Assembly: GCA_015057635.1 (NCBI GenBank) | Contig: SVEB01000053.1 | Span: 1 to 42,066, forward strand | Length of the DNA: 42,066 nucleotides | Direction of reading: 5' to 3' | Source: Lachnospiraceae bacterium | GTDB lineage: Bacteria; Bacillota; Clostridia; Lachnospirales; Lachnospiraceae | Part shown: one piece after another, positions 8,536 through 16,319 of the stretch | Position numbering within the stretch: the first letter of the stretch is position 1 | Layout: every line of letters begins with the position of its first letter | Notes under the pieces: generated by a model | Told to the model about the DNA's origin: nothing | The model's input: the letters and a program-made list of their open reading frames with translations, nothing else | Databases searched by the model: none | Program-made: the position numbers and the translations under genes

Positions 8536-9459
8536 TTACCTTGCTCTTCTTCCCTGTTTTTTTATACCCGGGATCGCCAGTGCCGTCGCAACGATAAGAG
8601 CGGTAAGCAGCTTGAGATCATTTGTCTCTAATCCAAGCTGCAGAACAATCGCGATTACAATTCGATAGATTAAAGAACCCACGATAATGGCTGCCAGCTT
8701 TTTATAAAAACTTTTCCGCTTTCCAAATAGTACTGCTTCTCCGATTACAATGGATGCAAGGCCGATCACGATAGTTCCTTGCCCCATATCTACATCTGCA
8801 TATCCCTGACTCTGAGCTACGAATGCCCCGGATAGTGCTACCAGACCATTTCCAATTACAAGACCTAATATTTTCATACGATCCGTATTCTGTCCTAATG
8901 CACGTATCATGTCCTCATTATTGCCGGTGGCGCGAAGTGCGCTTCCTGCCTCTGTCCCAAAAAACCAGTATAAAACTACAATCAGCAGAATCACTACAAG
9001 CAGCCCAAATCCCAATACCACAGTCGAACTCAAGGTGGAATCCTTCATGCTGTCTGTAATAAATCCTGGCATATTATCTTTTATCAGTGTCACCAGCGTA
9101 TTGCTTTTTAATAAAGATACATTTGATTTCTTCCCTAATATTCGGATGTTAATGGAGTATAATCCAATCATAGTTAATATTCCCGAAAGAATCGCCGGTA
9201 TTTTCAATCGTGTATGTAATAATCCTGTAATCAGACCTGCTAACATTCCCGCACCAACTGCGAAAATAAGGCTTAAAAATGGATTCATGTGAAACGTTGC
9301 AATTAAGATGACGCTGACACATCCTCCAAGCGCGAAACTTCCGTCACAGGTCATATCTGCAAAATTCAGAATACGGAATGTGATATATACTCCAAGTGCC
9401 ATGACCCCCCACAGCATTCCCTGGCCGACTGCTCCTAATATTGCTAATACAATGCTCAT
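8536..9459 (-). CDS. ABC transporter permease (COG4120-like)
   Basis: A very hydrophobic protein of 307 residues with about eight to ten membrane segments, related to permeases of the branched-chain amino acid/ribose class. The start is set at 9459 (MSIVLAILG) because GGAGGAG lies just upstream. An in-frame ATG at 9471 would place that ribosome site inside the gene. The N-terminal LWGVMALGVYITFRILNFADMT region is the family's conserved start. It is the second gene of the operon, between the binding protein and the ATPase. Confidence 0.88.
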   Translation of the reverse strand: MSIVLAILGAVGQGMLWGVMALGVYITFRILNFADMTCDGSFALGGCVSVILIATFHMNPFLSLIFAVGAGMLAGLITGLLHTRLKIPAILSGILTMIGLYSINIRILGKKSNVSLLKSNTLVTLIKDNMPGFITDSMKDSTLSSTVVLGFGLLVVILLIVVLYWFFGTEAGSALRATGNNEDMIRALGQNTDRMKILGLVIGNGLVALSGAFVAQSQGYADVDMGQGTIVIGLASIVIGEAVLFGKRKSFYKKLAAIIVGSLIYRIVIAIVLQLGLETNDLKLLTALIVATALAIPGIKKQGRRAR

Positions 9460-9493
9460 GCTCTCCTCCATACGCTCTCGATAGGTTGTAACA

Positions 9494-9606
9494 GAGGCTG
9501 CTTCATAAACAAGTAAAGGCCTGAGTGCAGAAATCCCTTTTCGAACCTATATAGGGCCCTAAAAGAATTTCATCCACTCCGGCCCGCACTTTTATGCAAC
9601 AGCCTC
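9494..9606. repeat. Long imperfect hairpin inside the ABC operon
   Basis: The arms 9494-9509 and 9591-9606 are complementary at 13 of 16 positions (GAGGCTG...TAAA). A perfect TAGGGCCCTA palindrome (9552-9561) lies between. It fills the 196-base gap between the binding-protein and permease genes. It could be a processing or partial-termination site that sets a higher level of binding protein, or a small repeat insertion. Confidence 0.55.
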
Positions 9607-9655
9607 TCTATAGTTCATTCTATATGTAAGATCCGATTTGTATGTATGAATCTTT

Positions 9656-10645
9656 TTATTGATTCATTTCCTGTTTTAGATCATCAGGTATGCTGATTCC
9701 AAGTTCTGTTGCCACCTCTTCATTAATCTTAAGGGTTACATCTTCCAGATACTCAATCGGCATTGCTGCGGGTTCTGCTTCTCCTTTTAAGATCTTTACT
9801 GCCTGAGCGGCTGTCTGCTTTCCTAAGTTATAATAATTAATTCCATATGTAGCAAGGCCGCCTTTTTCCACCATACCTTCTTCCCCGCATATAATTGGGA
9901 CTCCGTTTCCATTTGCGATCATCGCCACAGTATCCATTCCAGAGGCAATCATATTATCCGTTGGTGTGTAGATTACATCTACTTTTCCGACTAATGACTG
10001 CACAACCTGCTGAACCTCATTCAGGGAAGAAATGGTTGCAAACTGTGTCTCTAATCCAAGGGATTCTGCTTCTGTCTTCGCCATATCAGCCTGGATTTGA
10101 GAATTAGTTTCACTCGAGCAATAAAGGATGGCAACTTTCTTTGCCTCCGGAAGAAGTTTTACTAATAATTCCATCTGTTTTTTCACCGGTGTAAGATCCG
10201 ATGTTCCGGATACATTTCCTCCAGGTACTTCATTCGTTTCTACTACACCTGCTTCGGCCGGATCGGTTACTGCGGTCACTAAGATTGGAATATCTTTTGT
10301 TGCATTGGCACAAGACTGCGCTGCATTAGTCGCAATTGCAAGAATCAGATCGCAATCTTCATTTACCAGTTTTGTCGCAATTGTATTACAGTTGCTCGCA
10401 TCCCCCTGAGCATTCTGATAATCAATGGTTATGTTCTCTCCCTCAACATAGCCTGCATCCTTTAATCCATCTACAAATCCCTGATAGGATGCATCTAATG
10501 CATCATGTGTGACAAGCTGGCATACTCCGATTTTACTTACTTTTGTATCAGGTGAGGATGATGTCTCTTTTGTTCCGCATGCAGTTAATGCTCCTGCCAT
10601 AACAAAGAGCAGCAATCCAGAGATGGCTTTCCTTATTTTTATCAT
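9656..10645 (-). CDS. ABC transporter substrate-binding lipoprotein (COG2984/TrpX-like)
   Basis: A 329-residue lipoprotein with a signal peptide and lipobox ALTAC (lipidated Cys23), then a low-complexity linker and a type I periplasmic-binding fold (GVCQLVTHDALDASYQGF at the mature start). It resembles the COG2984 family. The streptococcal member TrpX binds aromatic amino acids, but the ligand here cannot be inferred because no T-box or biosynthetic neighbour is present. It is the first gene of the operon. A ribosome site (GGAGGAGG) lies before the ATG. Confidence 0.87.
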   Translation of the reverse strand: MIKIRKAISGLLLFVMAGALTACGTKETSSSPDTKVSKIGVCQLVTHDALDASYQGFVDGLKDAGYVEGENITIDYQNAQGDASNCNTIATKLVNEDCDLILAIATNAAQSCANATKDIPILVTAVTDPAEAGVVETNEVPGGNVSGTSDLTPVKKQMELLVKLLPEAKKVAILYCSSETNSQIQADMAKTEAESLGLETQFATISSLNEVQQVVQSLVGKVDVIYTPTDNMIASGMDTVAMIANGNGVPIICGEEGMVEKGGLATYGINYYNLGKQTAAQAVKILKGEAEPAAMPIEYLEDVTLKINEEVATELGISIPDDLKQEMNQ

Positions 10646-10666
10646 ATTGCCTCCTCCTATCTTTTA

Positions 10667-10696
10667 TCACTTTAACGCTTTTACTCGTCAAAGTGA
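10667..10696 (-). promoter_or_regulatory. Inverted repeat at the ABC operon transcript start
   Basis: Arms 10667-10677 and 10686-10696 (TCACTTTAACG / CGTCAAAGTGA) are complementary at 10 of 11 positions, with the exception a possible wobble. The repeat begins directly downstream of the -10 and is therefore a candidate operator or 5' hairpin. Confidence 0.6.
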
Positions 10697-10725
10697 ATTA
10701 TACGTCATTTTCCGTGATACGTCAA
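10697..10725 (-). promoter_or_regulatory. ABC operon promoter
   Basis: On the minus strand, TTGACG (10725-10720), a 17-base spacer and TATAAT (10702-10697). The octamer TGACGTAT is repeated, once over the -35 and once abutting the -10, a possible direct-repeat binding site. Confidence 0.8.
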
Positions 10726-10890
10726 CCCAAATTATGGATATTGTATTCTGTATCACTACTTTTATTTTTTCCATCTCTGCTTTCCTATTTTATACCTACT
10801 CTATATTGTGTTTATTTTTCCATTGTCTCATATCTTTTAAAACTCCTCTGCTCTTTGCACAGGTTTCACACTTTTCACCACATTTATATA

Positions 10891-10919
10891 TTGCCCGCTT
10901 GTAAAAAATCATCTATAAT
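10891..10919 (+). promoter_or_regulatory. Candidate promoter of the D,D-carboxypeptidase gene
   Basis: TTGCCC (10891-10896), a 17-base spacer and a perfect TATAAT (10914-10919), about 110 bases upstream of the gene and divergent from the ABC promoter. The rest of 10726-10890 is AT-rich with no recognisable feature. Confidence 0.6.
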
Positions 10920-11031
10920 GAAGTCGAACATGTATAAGCACTTAAAAGAATGCCTATCCTTTAAGAATGCTTATGCTTTTCGGAAACAAAATTGTTAATC
11001 GTTTTACCTTACATAGATTTGGAGGATTTTA

Positions 11032-12660
11032 ATGAATCGTACTATCAAAAAAAGAATATATAAATTGCTCTCCTTTGCTTTTATTCTCACCTTACTTGCT
11101 CCATCGGTTAAGGCTACTGCAACATCTGATCAGAATACTGCCACACTTGGGCAGAGTACATGGCCGAAGGGCCCTGACGTATATGCGGACGCCGCCATCG
11201 TAATGGAAGTAAATACAGGCCTTGTGCTATATGAAAAAGATATTTATTCGGCTTATTATCCAGCCAGCATTACGAAGATTATGACAAGTCTTCTGGCTCT
11301 TGAAAACTGTAATCTGAATGAGACCGTTACAATGTCTCGCGAAGCCGAATGGGATGTAGACTTTAACAGCAGCCGGATTGGCTTGGTAGAAGGCGAACAG
11401 GTCTCTTTAGAAGACGCGCTTTATGCCGTTATGCTGGAATCAGCCAACGAAGTATCTTATGCAGTAGGAGAACATGTTGCAGGCGGTTCTATTGAGGATT
11501 TCTCCAATATGATGAATAAGCGCGCAACAGAACTTGGTGCCGTAAATACCAACTTTGTAAATCCAAATGGTCTTCATGATGATAATCATTATACCTGTGC
11601 TTATGATATGGCATTAATCAGCCGGGCTGCCATTCAGATTCCGGAATTTCGTACCATTACGGGTACCCGTACTTATACCATTCCGGCAACGAATAAAAAT
11701 GTAGCAAGACCTCTTGCCAACCATCATCGCTTTATTAGAAAAACAATTGAATATTCGGGTGCCATTGGTGGAAAGACTGGCGGTACAACCGAAGCGAAAA
11801 CAACTCTCGTGACCTTTGCAGAACGAAATGGATTAACCTTAGTTGCTGTTGTGCTTCATGTTGACACTGGGCTTCATGCCTACGAAGATACTGCCAGTAT
11901 TTTAGATTTTGCATTTGAGAACTATACCCTTTATGATATGGCACAGACGGAACTTACAGAAGAATCCTCTTTCCCAAATCTCTTTTCTTCCGCACCTGCC
12001 TTTTTAGATGGATTCGATACCAATCTTCGTTTCGGAGAGAATAGCAGCATTGTGCTTCCGGTATCCGCTAATTATGAAGATGCCTCTAAAACAATCGAGT
12101 TCTTCCCAGTTAAGGAATTAGAGCATGGAGACAATGTGATTGGCCAGGCAACTTATACGTATCAGGGGAAATTTGTAGGCGCTACCGATATTATTTACTA
12201 CAATGAGGATCATCCTCTGACACAGACCGTATTTAACTCCCTTTGGCCAGATTACCTGCTTTCGCCGGAAGAAGTATTCTCTGACTCCTTTGTGGGGACT
12301 GTCCCTACTATGATTCCATCTGATTCTTCTTCTGAGCCGTCGAAGGAAGATTCCTCTTTAGGAGAAACTGCTGAATCTTTGGAAGAAACAGAAGAATCGA
12401 ATACTGCCGAAACCATTCCATCTGAATCCAAAGAAGATACCAATGAATCTATTCCAGCATCAAGTGACTCAGTGGCTTCTAAAAAAACGAAAGTTAAACT
12501 TACCTTATTACTTATTTTCGTGACAATTGCCGCTTTACTTACGATTCTTTATCTGATGTTTATCGAGTTGCCTCATAGAAAAAAACGCCGCGCATACTTT
12601 GAGAATCACCGCCGCCGTATGTCTGATATGAGAAACTCCATAAAAGATGACTTCAACTAG
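11032..12660 (+). CDS. D-alanyl-D-alanine carboxypeptidase (peptidase S11)
   Basis: A 542-residue penicillin-binding protein of the DacA/DacF type, which trims the terminal D-Ala from peptidoglycan stem peptides. It has an N-terminal signal segment (about 10-30), the active-site SITK motif (Ser79, Lys82), SAN (137-139) and KTG (248-250), so all three catalytic motifs are intact. A domain resembling PBP5 C-terminal follows. A Ser/Glu-rich acidic linker (about 425-480) leads to a single C-terminal membrane helix (about 489-512) and a basic cytoplasmic tail (HRKKRRAYFENHRRR). This bitopic anchor replaces the usual amphipathic helix. The start has a GGAGG site. Upstream and downstream genes are on the other strand. 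Confidence 0.93.
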   Translation: MNRTIKKRIYKLLSFAFILTLLAPSVKATATSDQNTATLGQSTWPKGPDVYADAAIVMEVNTGLVLYEKDIYSAYYPASITKIMTSLLALENCNLNETVTMSREAEWDVDFNSSRIGLVEGEQVSLEDALYAVMLESANEVSYAVGEHVAGGSIEDFSNMMNKRATELGAVNTNFVNPNGLHDDNHYTCAYDMALISRAAIQIPEFRTITGTRTYTIPATNKNVARPLANHHRFIRKTIEYSGAIGGKTGGTTEAKTTLVTFAERNGLTLVAVVLHVDTGLHAYEDTASILDFAFENYTLYDMAQTELTEESSFPNLFSSAPAFLDGFDTNLRFGENSSIVLPVSANYEDASKTIEFFPVKELEHGDNVIGQATYTYQGKFVGATDIIYYNEDHPLTQTVFNSLWPDYLLSPEEVFSDSFVGTVPTMIPSDSSSEPSKEDSSLGETAESLEETEESNTAETIPSESKEDTNESIPASSDSVASKKTKVKLTLLLIFVTIAALLTILYLMFIELPHRKKRRAYFENHRRRMSDMRNSIKDDFN

Positions 12661-12693
12661 ATTCTAAACCTCCTCATAATGATTCTGATGGTG

Positions 12694-12729
12694 ACCGACT
12701 GCAGTCTCTCTATTGATACGGCAGTCGGT
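12694..12729 (+). repeat. Hairpin downstream of the carboxypeptidase gene
   Basis: ACCGACTGC (12694-12702) and GCAGTCGGT (12721-12729) are perfectly complementary. There is no T-run. It lies just before the true terminator. Confidence 0.5.
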
Positions 12730-12732
12730 AAT

Positions 12733-12805
12733 AAAAAAGCTGTTTGGATTTTATATAACATACACGTCTTAGTGCTTGTTACTTATAAATCCAAACAGCT
12801 TTTTT
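12733..12805. terminator. Bidirectional terminator between convergent genes
   Basis: Nineteen-base perfect arms (12733-12751 and 12787-12805, core GCTGTTTGGATTT) have A/T ends on both sides. It can stop the plus-strand carboxypeptidase transcript and the minus-strand small membrane protein transcript. Confidence 0.88.
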
Positions 12806-12830
12806 ATTTATCAGGACGACCTATTAAATT

Positions 12831-13193
12831 TTAGTCCGCTTTCTGAAGTTGTCGTGCAATATCTTCTACCTTATCTTCAATTGCCTCTGTCCCCTTCTTA
12901 GTTGCAACATAAACGGCTTTCTGCATCTGATCGATTTTTTCATATTTTTCCTCAATCGTATCATTTACCTTTTGTAGTTTCTCATCAATCTCTTCCATAT
13001 TATTCAGATGCTTCGCGTAGATTTCCTCTTCAATCTTATTCACAAGAAAATATGCCTGGATCAGCATAACGATTCCTGCACCTGCCACGGCCCAATAATC
13101 CTGTCTAAATTCCATTAAGATAAATGCTGCAAAGAATACCGATGCTAAAAAACCAAGTATATTAATGGCTTTTGATTTTCTTTTTTCCTTCAT
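12831..13193 (-). CDS. Small membrane protein with coiled coil, unknown function
   Basis: A 120-residue protein I do not recognise. A basic N-terminus is followed by two hydrophobic segments (about 11-27 and 34-52) and a charged heptad-like region (about 53-98) rich in Glu, Lys and Ile. The start at 13193 has GGGAGG eight bases upstream. A longer reading frame running through the parS site at 13245 is rejected because it would have to translate parS and has no ribosome site. It is the last minus-strand gene before the convergent terminator. Confidence 0.7.
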   Translation of the reverse strand: MKEKRKSKAINILGFLASVFFAAFILMEFRQDYWAVAGAGIVMLIQAYFLVNKIEEEIYAKHLNNMEEIDEKLQKVNDTIEEKYEKIDQMQKAVYVATKKGTEAIEDKVEDIARQLQKAD

Positions 13194-13244
13194 CAAAACC
13201 TCCCATTGCACTGCCCTAATCTGTTGCCATGTATAATCTAAAAA

Positions 13245-13260
13245 TGTTTCACGTGAAACA
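13245..13260. promoter_or_regulatory. parS site (perfect 16/16)
   Basis: TGTTTCACGTGAAACA, the canonical ParB-binding palindrome. It lies just upstream of the 120-residue membrane protein, outside the tandem array. Confidence 0.9.
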
Positions 13261-13271
13261 TTTTTATGATG

Positions 13272-13311
13272 AAAAAAAAGGAATGGTAGAATATAGTATT
13301 CTGCCATTCCC
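13272..13311 (-). terminator. Terminator of tRNA-Arg
   Basis: On the minus strand, GGAATGGCAGAAT pairs with ATTCTACCATTCC (one mismatch) and runs into eight T. Confidence 0.85.
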
Positions 13312-13324
13312 CTTTTCTTTTTCC

Positions 13325-13398
13325 TGCACCTAACTGGAGTCGAACCAGCGGCCTACCGCTTAGGAGGCGGTCGCTCTATCCTACTGAGCTATAGATGC
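13325..13398 (-). tRNA. tRNA-Arg (anticodon CCT)
   Basis: A 74-base cloverleaf on the minus strand: acceptor GCATCTA/TAGGTGC with one wobble, D-arm GCTC/GAGC, anticodon stem ACCGC/GCGGT with loop CTCCTAA (CCT), T-arm GCTGG/CCAGT, discriminator A. CCA is not encoded. It reads AGG codons. Confidence 0.96.
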
Positions 13399-13400
13399 AT

Positions 13401-13437
13401 AAAAGAGCGTATCCATGAACCTTTTATACGCTCTTTT
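13401..13437 (-). terminator. Hairpin between the DUF3881 gene and tRNA-Arg
   Basis: Perfect 12-bp arms AAAAGAGCGTAT / ATACGCTCTTTT with A/T ends on both sides. It likely stops the upstream DUF3881 transcript before the tRNA. Confidence 0.7.
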
Positions 13438-13490
13438 ATTATATTCACATTTTAACTCAAAGTCAAGATGTGTTGTTTTTTTATTCCATT

Positions 13491-14363
13491 TTATAAAAAA
13501 TCTACGCTACCCTGCATCCAGATGTTTCCTCGAAAACGTCTGCCCGGAAGAGGTTCACCAAATAAATCTTTCTTATTAATACATAAATCAAAGTTTAAAT
13601 CATTACAACTAATTGATAATACATATAATGTTTCCTGTGTGTCCGAATTCACTACTGTATGACAATCTAAAATAGTCCCCAGAATAGTGTAGTTATCAGA
13701 CTCCGATCCATAAGGAATAAATGAGGTATCTACAATGGAATAAATATCTTCATATTTAATTCTCTTTGATACCATGGCATATAAATCAATATCATCGATT
13801 GTTAAACTATCAATTGCTTCCTGATTGCCTTTCTTCGCTTCGGCAATAAGCTGAGTTCTCTGTTTTACCTCTGCACTTCCGGTGTTTGTCTTCTTGTCCT
13901 TCTTCTCAACCGGCAACAAAATCTTGCCATCAAGTGCTAGTGCCGCCAGTGTTACCTGATGTGGGAGACCATTCTGATTCTTTGCTCTTACATTCATATA
14001 ATCGATCACATTCTGAAGATAAAAAATCAAAGAAACTCCAAGTCTATAATCATCACACATACCGGTATATGCATCGGTATCCACTCTCTTACTGATATAT
14101 ACCTCTTCCTTCGTGCTTACATTTCTGCCTCGGAAAAACGGGAAATAATGTTCCACGTGAAACCCGTCCTGCTCATCATATTCTCCCCGAACAGTAATAC
14201 CAATATTCTCTGCGAATTCCATAGAGATCTCTGCAATGGATGCGTTCTCAGTCTTAACCAGATGACGCTCATGTGCCTCATTTACAACTTTATGAATCAG
14301 TTTCTCAACTTCTGCTCGATTATTCAACTGACTAAAACCTATCGTTTTTAAAAAACTATGCAT
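13491..14363 (-). CDS. DUF3881-like protein, unknown function
   Basis: A 290-residue soluble protein that resembles the uncharacterised DUF3881 family of Clostridia (family recalled from overall sequence, not searched). There are no membrane segments and no catalytic motif I can name. The N-terminal half has a conserved-looking FHVEHYFPFFRGRNVS segment and the C-terminus is GRRFRGNIWMQGSVDF. A degenerate parS (14149-14164) lies within the codons for GFHVEHYF. It is a single gene between tRNA-Arg and the HD-GYP gene. Confidence 0.65.
   Translation of the reverse strand: MHSFLKTIGFSQLNNRAEVEKLIHKVVNEAHERHLVKTENASIAEISMEFAENIGITVRGEYDEQDGFHVEHYFPFFRGRNVSTKEEVYISKRVDTDAYTGMCDDYRLGVSLIFYLQNVIDYMNVRAKNQNGLPHQVTLAALALDGKILLPVEKKDKKTNTGSAEVKQRTQLIAEAKKGNQEAIDSLTIDDIDLYAMVSKRIKYEDIYSIVDTSFIPYGSESDNYTILGTILDCHTVVNSDTQETLYVLSISCNDLNFDLCINKKDLFGEPLPGRRFRGNIWMQGSVDFL
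14149..14164. promoter_or_regulatory. Degenerate parS inside the DUF3881 gene (14/16)
   Basis: TGTTCCACGTGAAACC keeps the central CACGTG and differs at two positions. Weak ParB binding is possible, or it may be chance. Confidence 0.4.
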
Positions 14364-14484
14364 CTGTCCACCTGATTCCCTTTTTATTTTATATTCACGC
14401 TTTTTTCTATGATTATGTTTGTTTCTAGTTATATCACATTTTGCCTGCTATGGCAACCTAAGAATAATTGGCTGCACGCTGTCC

Positions 14485-15537
14485 TTACTGAATGGAATCC
14501 CGAATAAATAAGGTCAGATCCTTCGTCAAGTCCTTCTCTACATACTGTTCGTAGGAATGTCCATCTGCATCCGTTATCATGCGGATAACAGGTCTGATAG
14601 GCATCTTTTCATTCTGTCTTACTACAATGCCCACCTCATTTTCACTTGTAATGACATACGTACCATTTGGATATGCCGCTACCGATTCATTGAATACTTT
14701 AACCACACGGAAATCAAACTTAGCATCTGCCTGACTTACCAGATATTCAATTACATCCTTGACCTTTCTCTTCGGTGTGAAGCTTCCATATACCTGATTG
14801 TCAAACTCATCACACAATGCCACAATCTTCGTATCCAGGTGCAGTTTATTTGCCCGCAGACGCATTGGATATCCGCTTCCATCACATCTCTCATGATGGG
14901 ATAATATGATTTCTTTTGCACGGTTGGAAAGCCACTTCTCACGTTCTAATACGGAGTATCCGATAATCACATGGCTTCTAATCTCTTTTACCTGTTTTTC
15001 AGAGCATGTCTCCAAATCCTTGCCAAGAAGATACTGCGGGATATAAACAAGGCCAATATCATGCAACAGGCTTCCAATCGCAATATCCCGTACCCGTTCC
15101 TCTCCAAGCCCCAGCCTGATGGCAAGCATGACTGACAGTGCTGATACATTAATGGAATGGGAATATGTACTTTCCGTTCTGTCTCTTACACATGAAACAT
15201 TATACATCACCTCTGGCTCGGACAGAATGTCATCCATAATATCCTCTGCCACTTTCGTAATCTCTTTTAACTGTACATCTCCACAATACGAATATTTTTC
15301 AATTGTATTTTTCACAACTACCTGACACTGTTGTTTAATCTTCTCTTCTATCACTGGATCTATAATGGATTCATTCTCACATTCAATATGTACATAGAAA
15401 ATTTTCATTTCTTTTAGCTTTAAAATGTAGTCTTTTTTTATTACTGTGCCTGCCGGAAGAATAATCATTCCATTCTCTAACTGCACATCTTTCTCAAGCT
15501 TTTCTCCGCCTTTTAGCTGATTTATTATTACTCTCAT
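14485..15537 (-). CDS. HD-GYP domain protein (putative c-di-GMP phosphodiesterase)
   Basis: A 350-residue cytosolic protein. An N-terminal region (1-110) precedes an HD-GYP domain with HSINVSALS, the metal-binding HD pair (His159, Asp160 in LLHDIG), HVIIGYSVL, SHHERCDGSGYP (about 213-224) and LCDEFDN. HD-GYP proteins hydrolyse cyclic di-GMP, and the metal and GYP residues all look present. The N-terminus starts with an LKGGEKLEKDV motif often seen in this subfamily. It is transcribed separately from parAB, with a terminator between. Confidence 0.9.
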   Translation of the reverse strand: MRVIINQLKGGEKLEKDVQLENGMIILPAGTVIKKDYILKLKEMKIFYVHIECENESIIDPVIEEKIKQQCQVVVKNTIEKYSYCGDVQLKEITKVAEDIMDDILSEPEVMYNVSCVRDRTESTYSHSINVSALSVMLAIRLGLGEERVRDIAIGSLLHDIGLVYIPQYLLGKDLETCSEKQVKEIRSHVIIGYSVLEREKWLSNRAKEIILSHHERCDGSGYPMRLRANKLHLDTKIVALCDEFDNQVYGSFTPKRKVKDVIEYLVSQADAKFDFRVVKVFNESVAAYPNGTYVITSENEVGIVVRQNEKMPIRPVIRMITDADGHSYEQYVEKDLTKDLTLFIRDSIQ

Positions 15538-15641
15538 TTCATACCCTTTTTATAATGCCTTCTCATTTTAGATGTCAATGTATACACGTTCTATTATGTA
15601 GTATATCATATCTGATATTTCTATAATATGCAATTCTCTAA

Positions 15642-15741
15642 ATAAAAAAATGTTATAGCATCTCATCAAAATTAGTTTAACTGTACTATCTCTTTTTGAA
15701 TATGGTACAATCTTACTACATGATTATCGCTATAACATTCT
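15642..15741 (-). terminator. Terminator of the parA-parB-DUF4446 operon
   Basis: Arms AATGTTATAGC (15649-15659) and GCTATAACATT (15729-15739) are perfectly complementary, with a 69-base loop. On the minus strand the second arm runs into seven T. Confidence 0.65.
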
Positions 15742-15778
15742 ATTATTCTATATCAGATTTATTCGTCAACCGCCAATT

Positions 15779-16291
15779 TTACTGCATAAAGTTCTTTTTA
15801 TTAACTGCCTCGCTTAATGCCTGTTTCTCTTCTTCTGAAAGTAATACAAACGATTCTCCCTTAATAATCTCTTTCACATAAGTATAACATCCTTCACGGC
15901 TGCTATGCATCGATGTGAGTAAGAATCCATCATTATGGTCATTTAGAACACATAAGGAAAAGCTTAATTTTCCTCCCATTTCCTTAAATGCATCATATTT
16001 TACGATGCCGGTCTTCTGGAATGTCCCAAGAAGTGTCTCTGTATTCTTTTCAATATTCTTTTCAGAAGACTCCATTCTTTCCTTCAGCTGGTTTATCTCT
16101 TCAAAACGATTTCGTATACTGTCTTCTAATGTCTTTCCATCAGATCCTTCCATAAATGCCTGATACTTCTTCTTCCACTTTGAATTCTTTACAAGAAGAA
16201 CAATCAGCATAATGAATAAAATCACCTGAAATGCCACCAGCCCCAATACAACATAACTTTCATCTAAACCGATGCTGTCAAACAAACTCAT
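15779..16291 (-). CDS. DUF4446 family protein
   Basis: A 170-residue protein with one N-terminal membrane helix (about 15-37), a coiled-coil-like stretch (about 55-90) and a globular C-terminal domain with DAFKEMGGKLSFSLCVLND and FLLTSMHSSREGCYTYVKEI, the signature of DUF4446. Members are commonly found directly downstream of parB in Clostridia. The function is unknown; membrane attachment and context suggest a link to origin segregation (inference). It starts 28 bases after the parB stop. Confidence 0.82.
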   Translation of the reverse strand: MSLFDSIGLDESYVVLGLVAFQVILFIMLIVLLVKNSKWKKKYQAFMEGSDGKTLEDSIRNRFEEINQLKERMESSEKNIEKNTETLLGTFQKTGIVKYDAFKEMGGKLSFSLCVLNDHNDGFLLTSMHSSREGCYTYVKEIIKGESFVLLSEEEKQALSEAVNKKNFMQ

Positions 16292-16319
16292 TTCTTTTCT
16301 TACCTTTCAAACTGGTATT

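Noticed and set aside
9279..9294. parS-like GGATTCATGTGAAACG inside the permease gene
   Set aside because: Four mismatches to parS; it is expected by chance in AT-rich coding sequence. A three-mismatch site near 15184 was rejected for the same reason.
13194..13307. N-terminal extension of the 120-residue membrane protein
   Set aside because: It would translate through parS and the preceding terminator region, while GGGAGG marks the start at 13193.
15549..15578. TTGACA-N18-TATAAA promoter before the HD-GYP gene
   Set aside because: The predicted transcript start would fall after the ribosome site, leaving too little leader to be credible.
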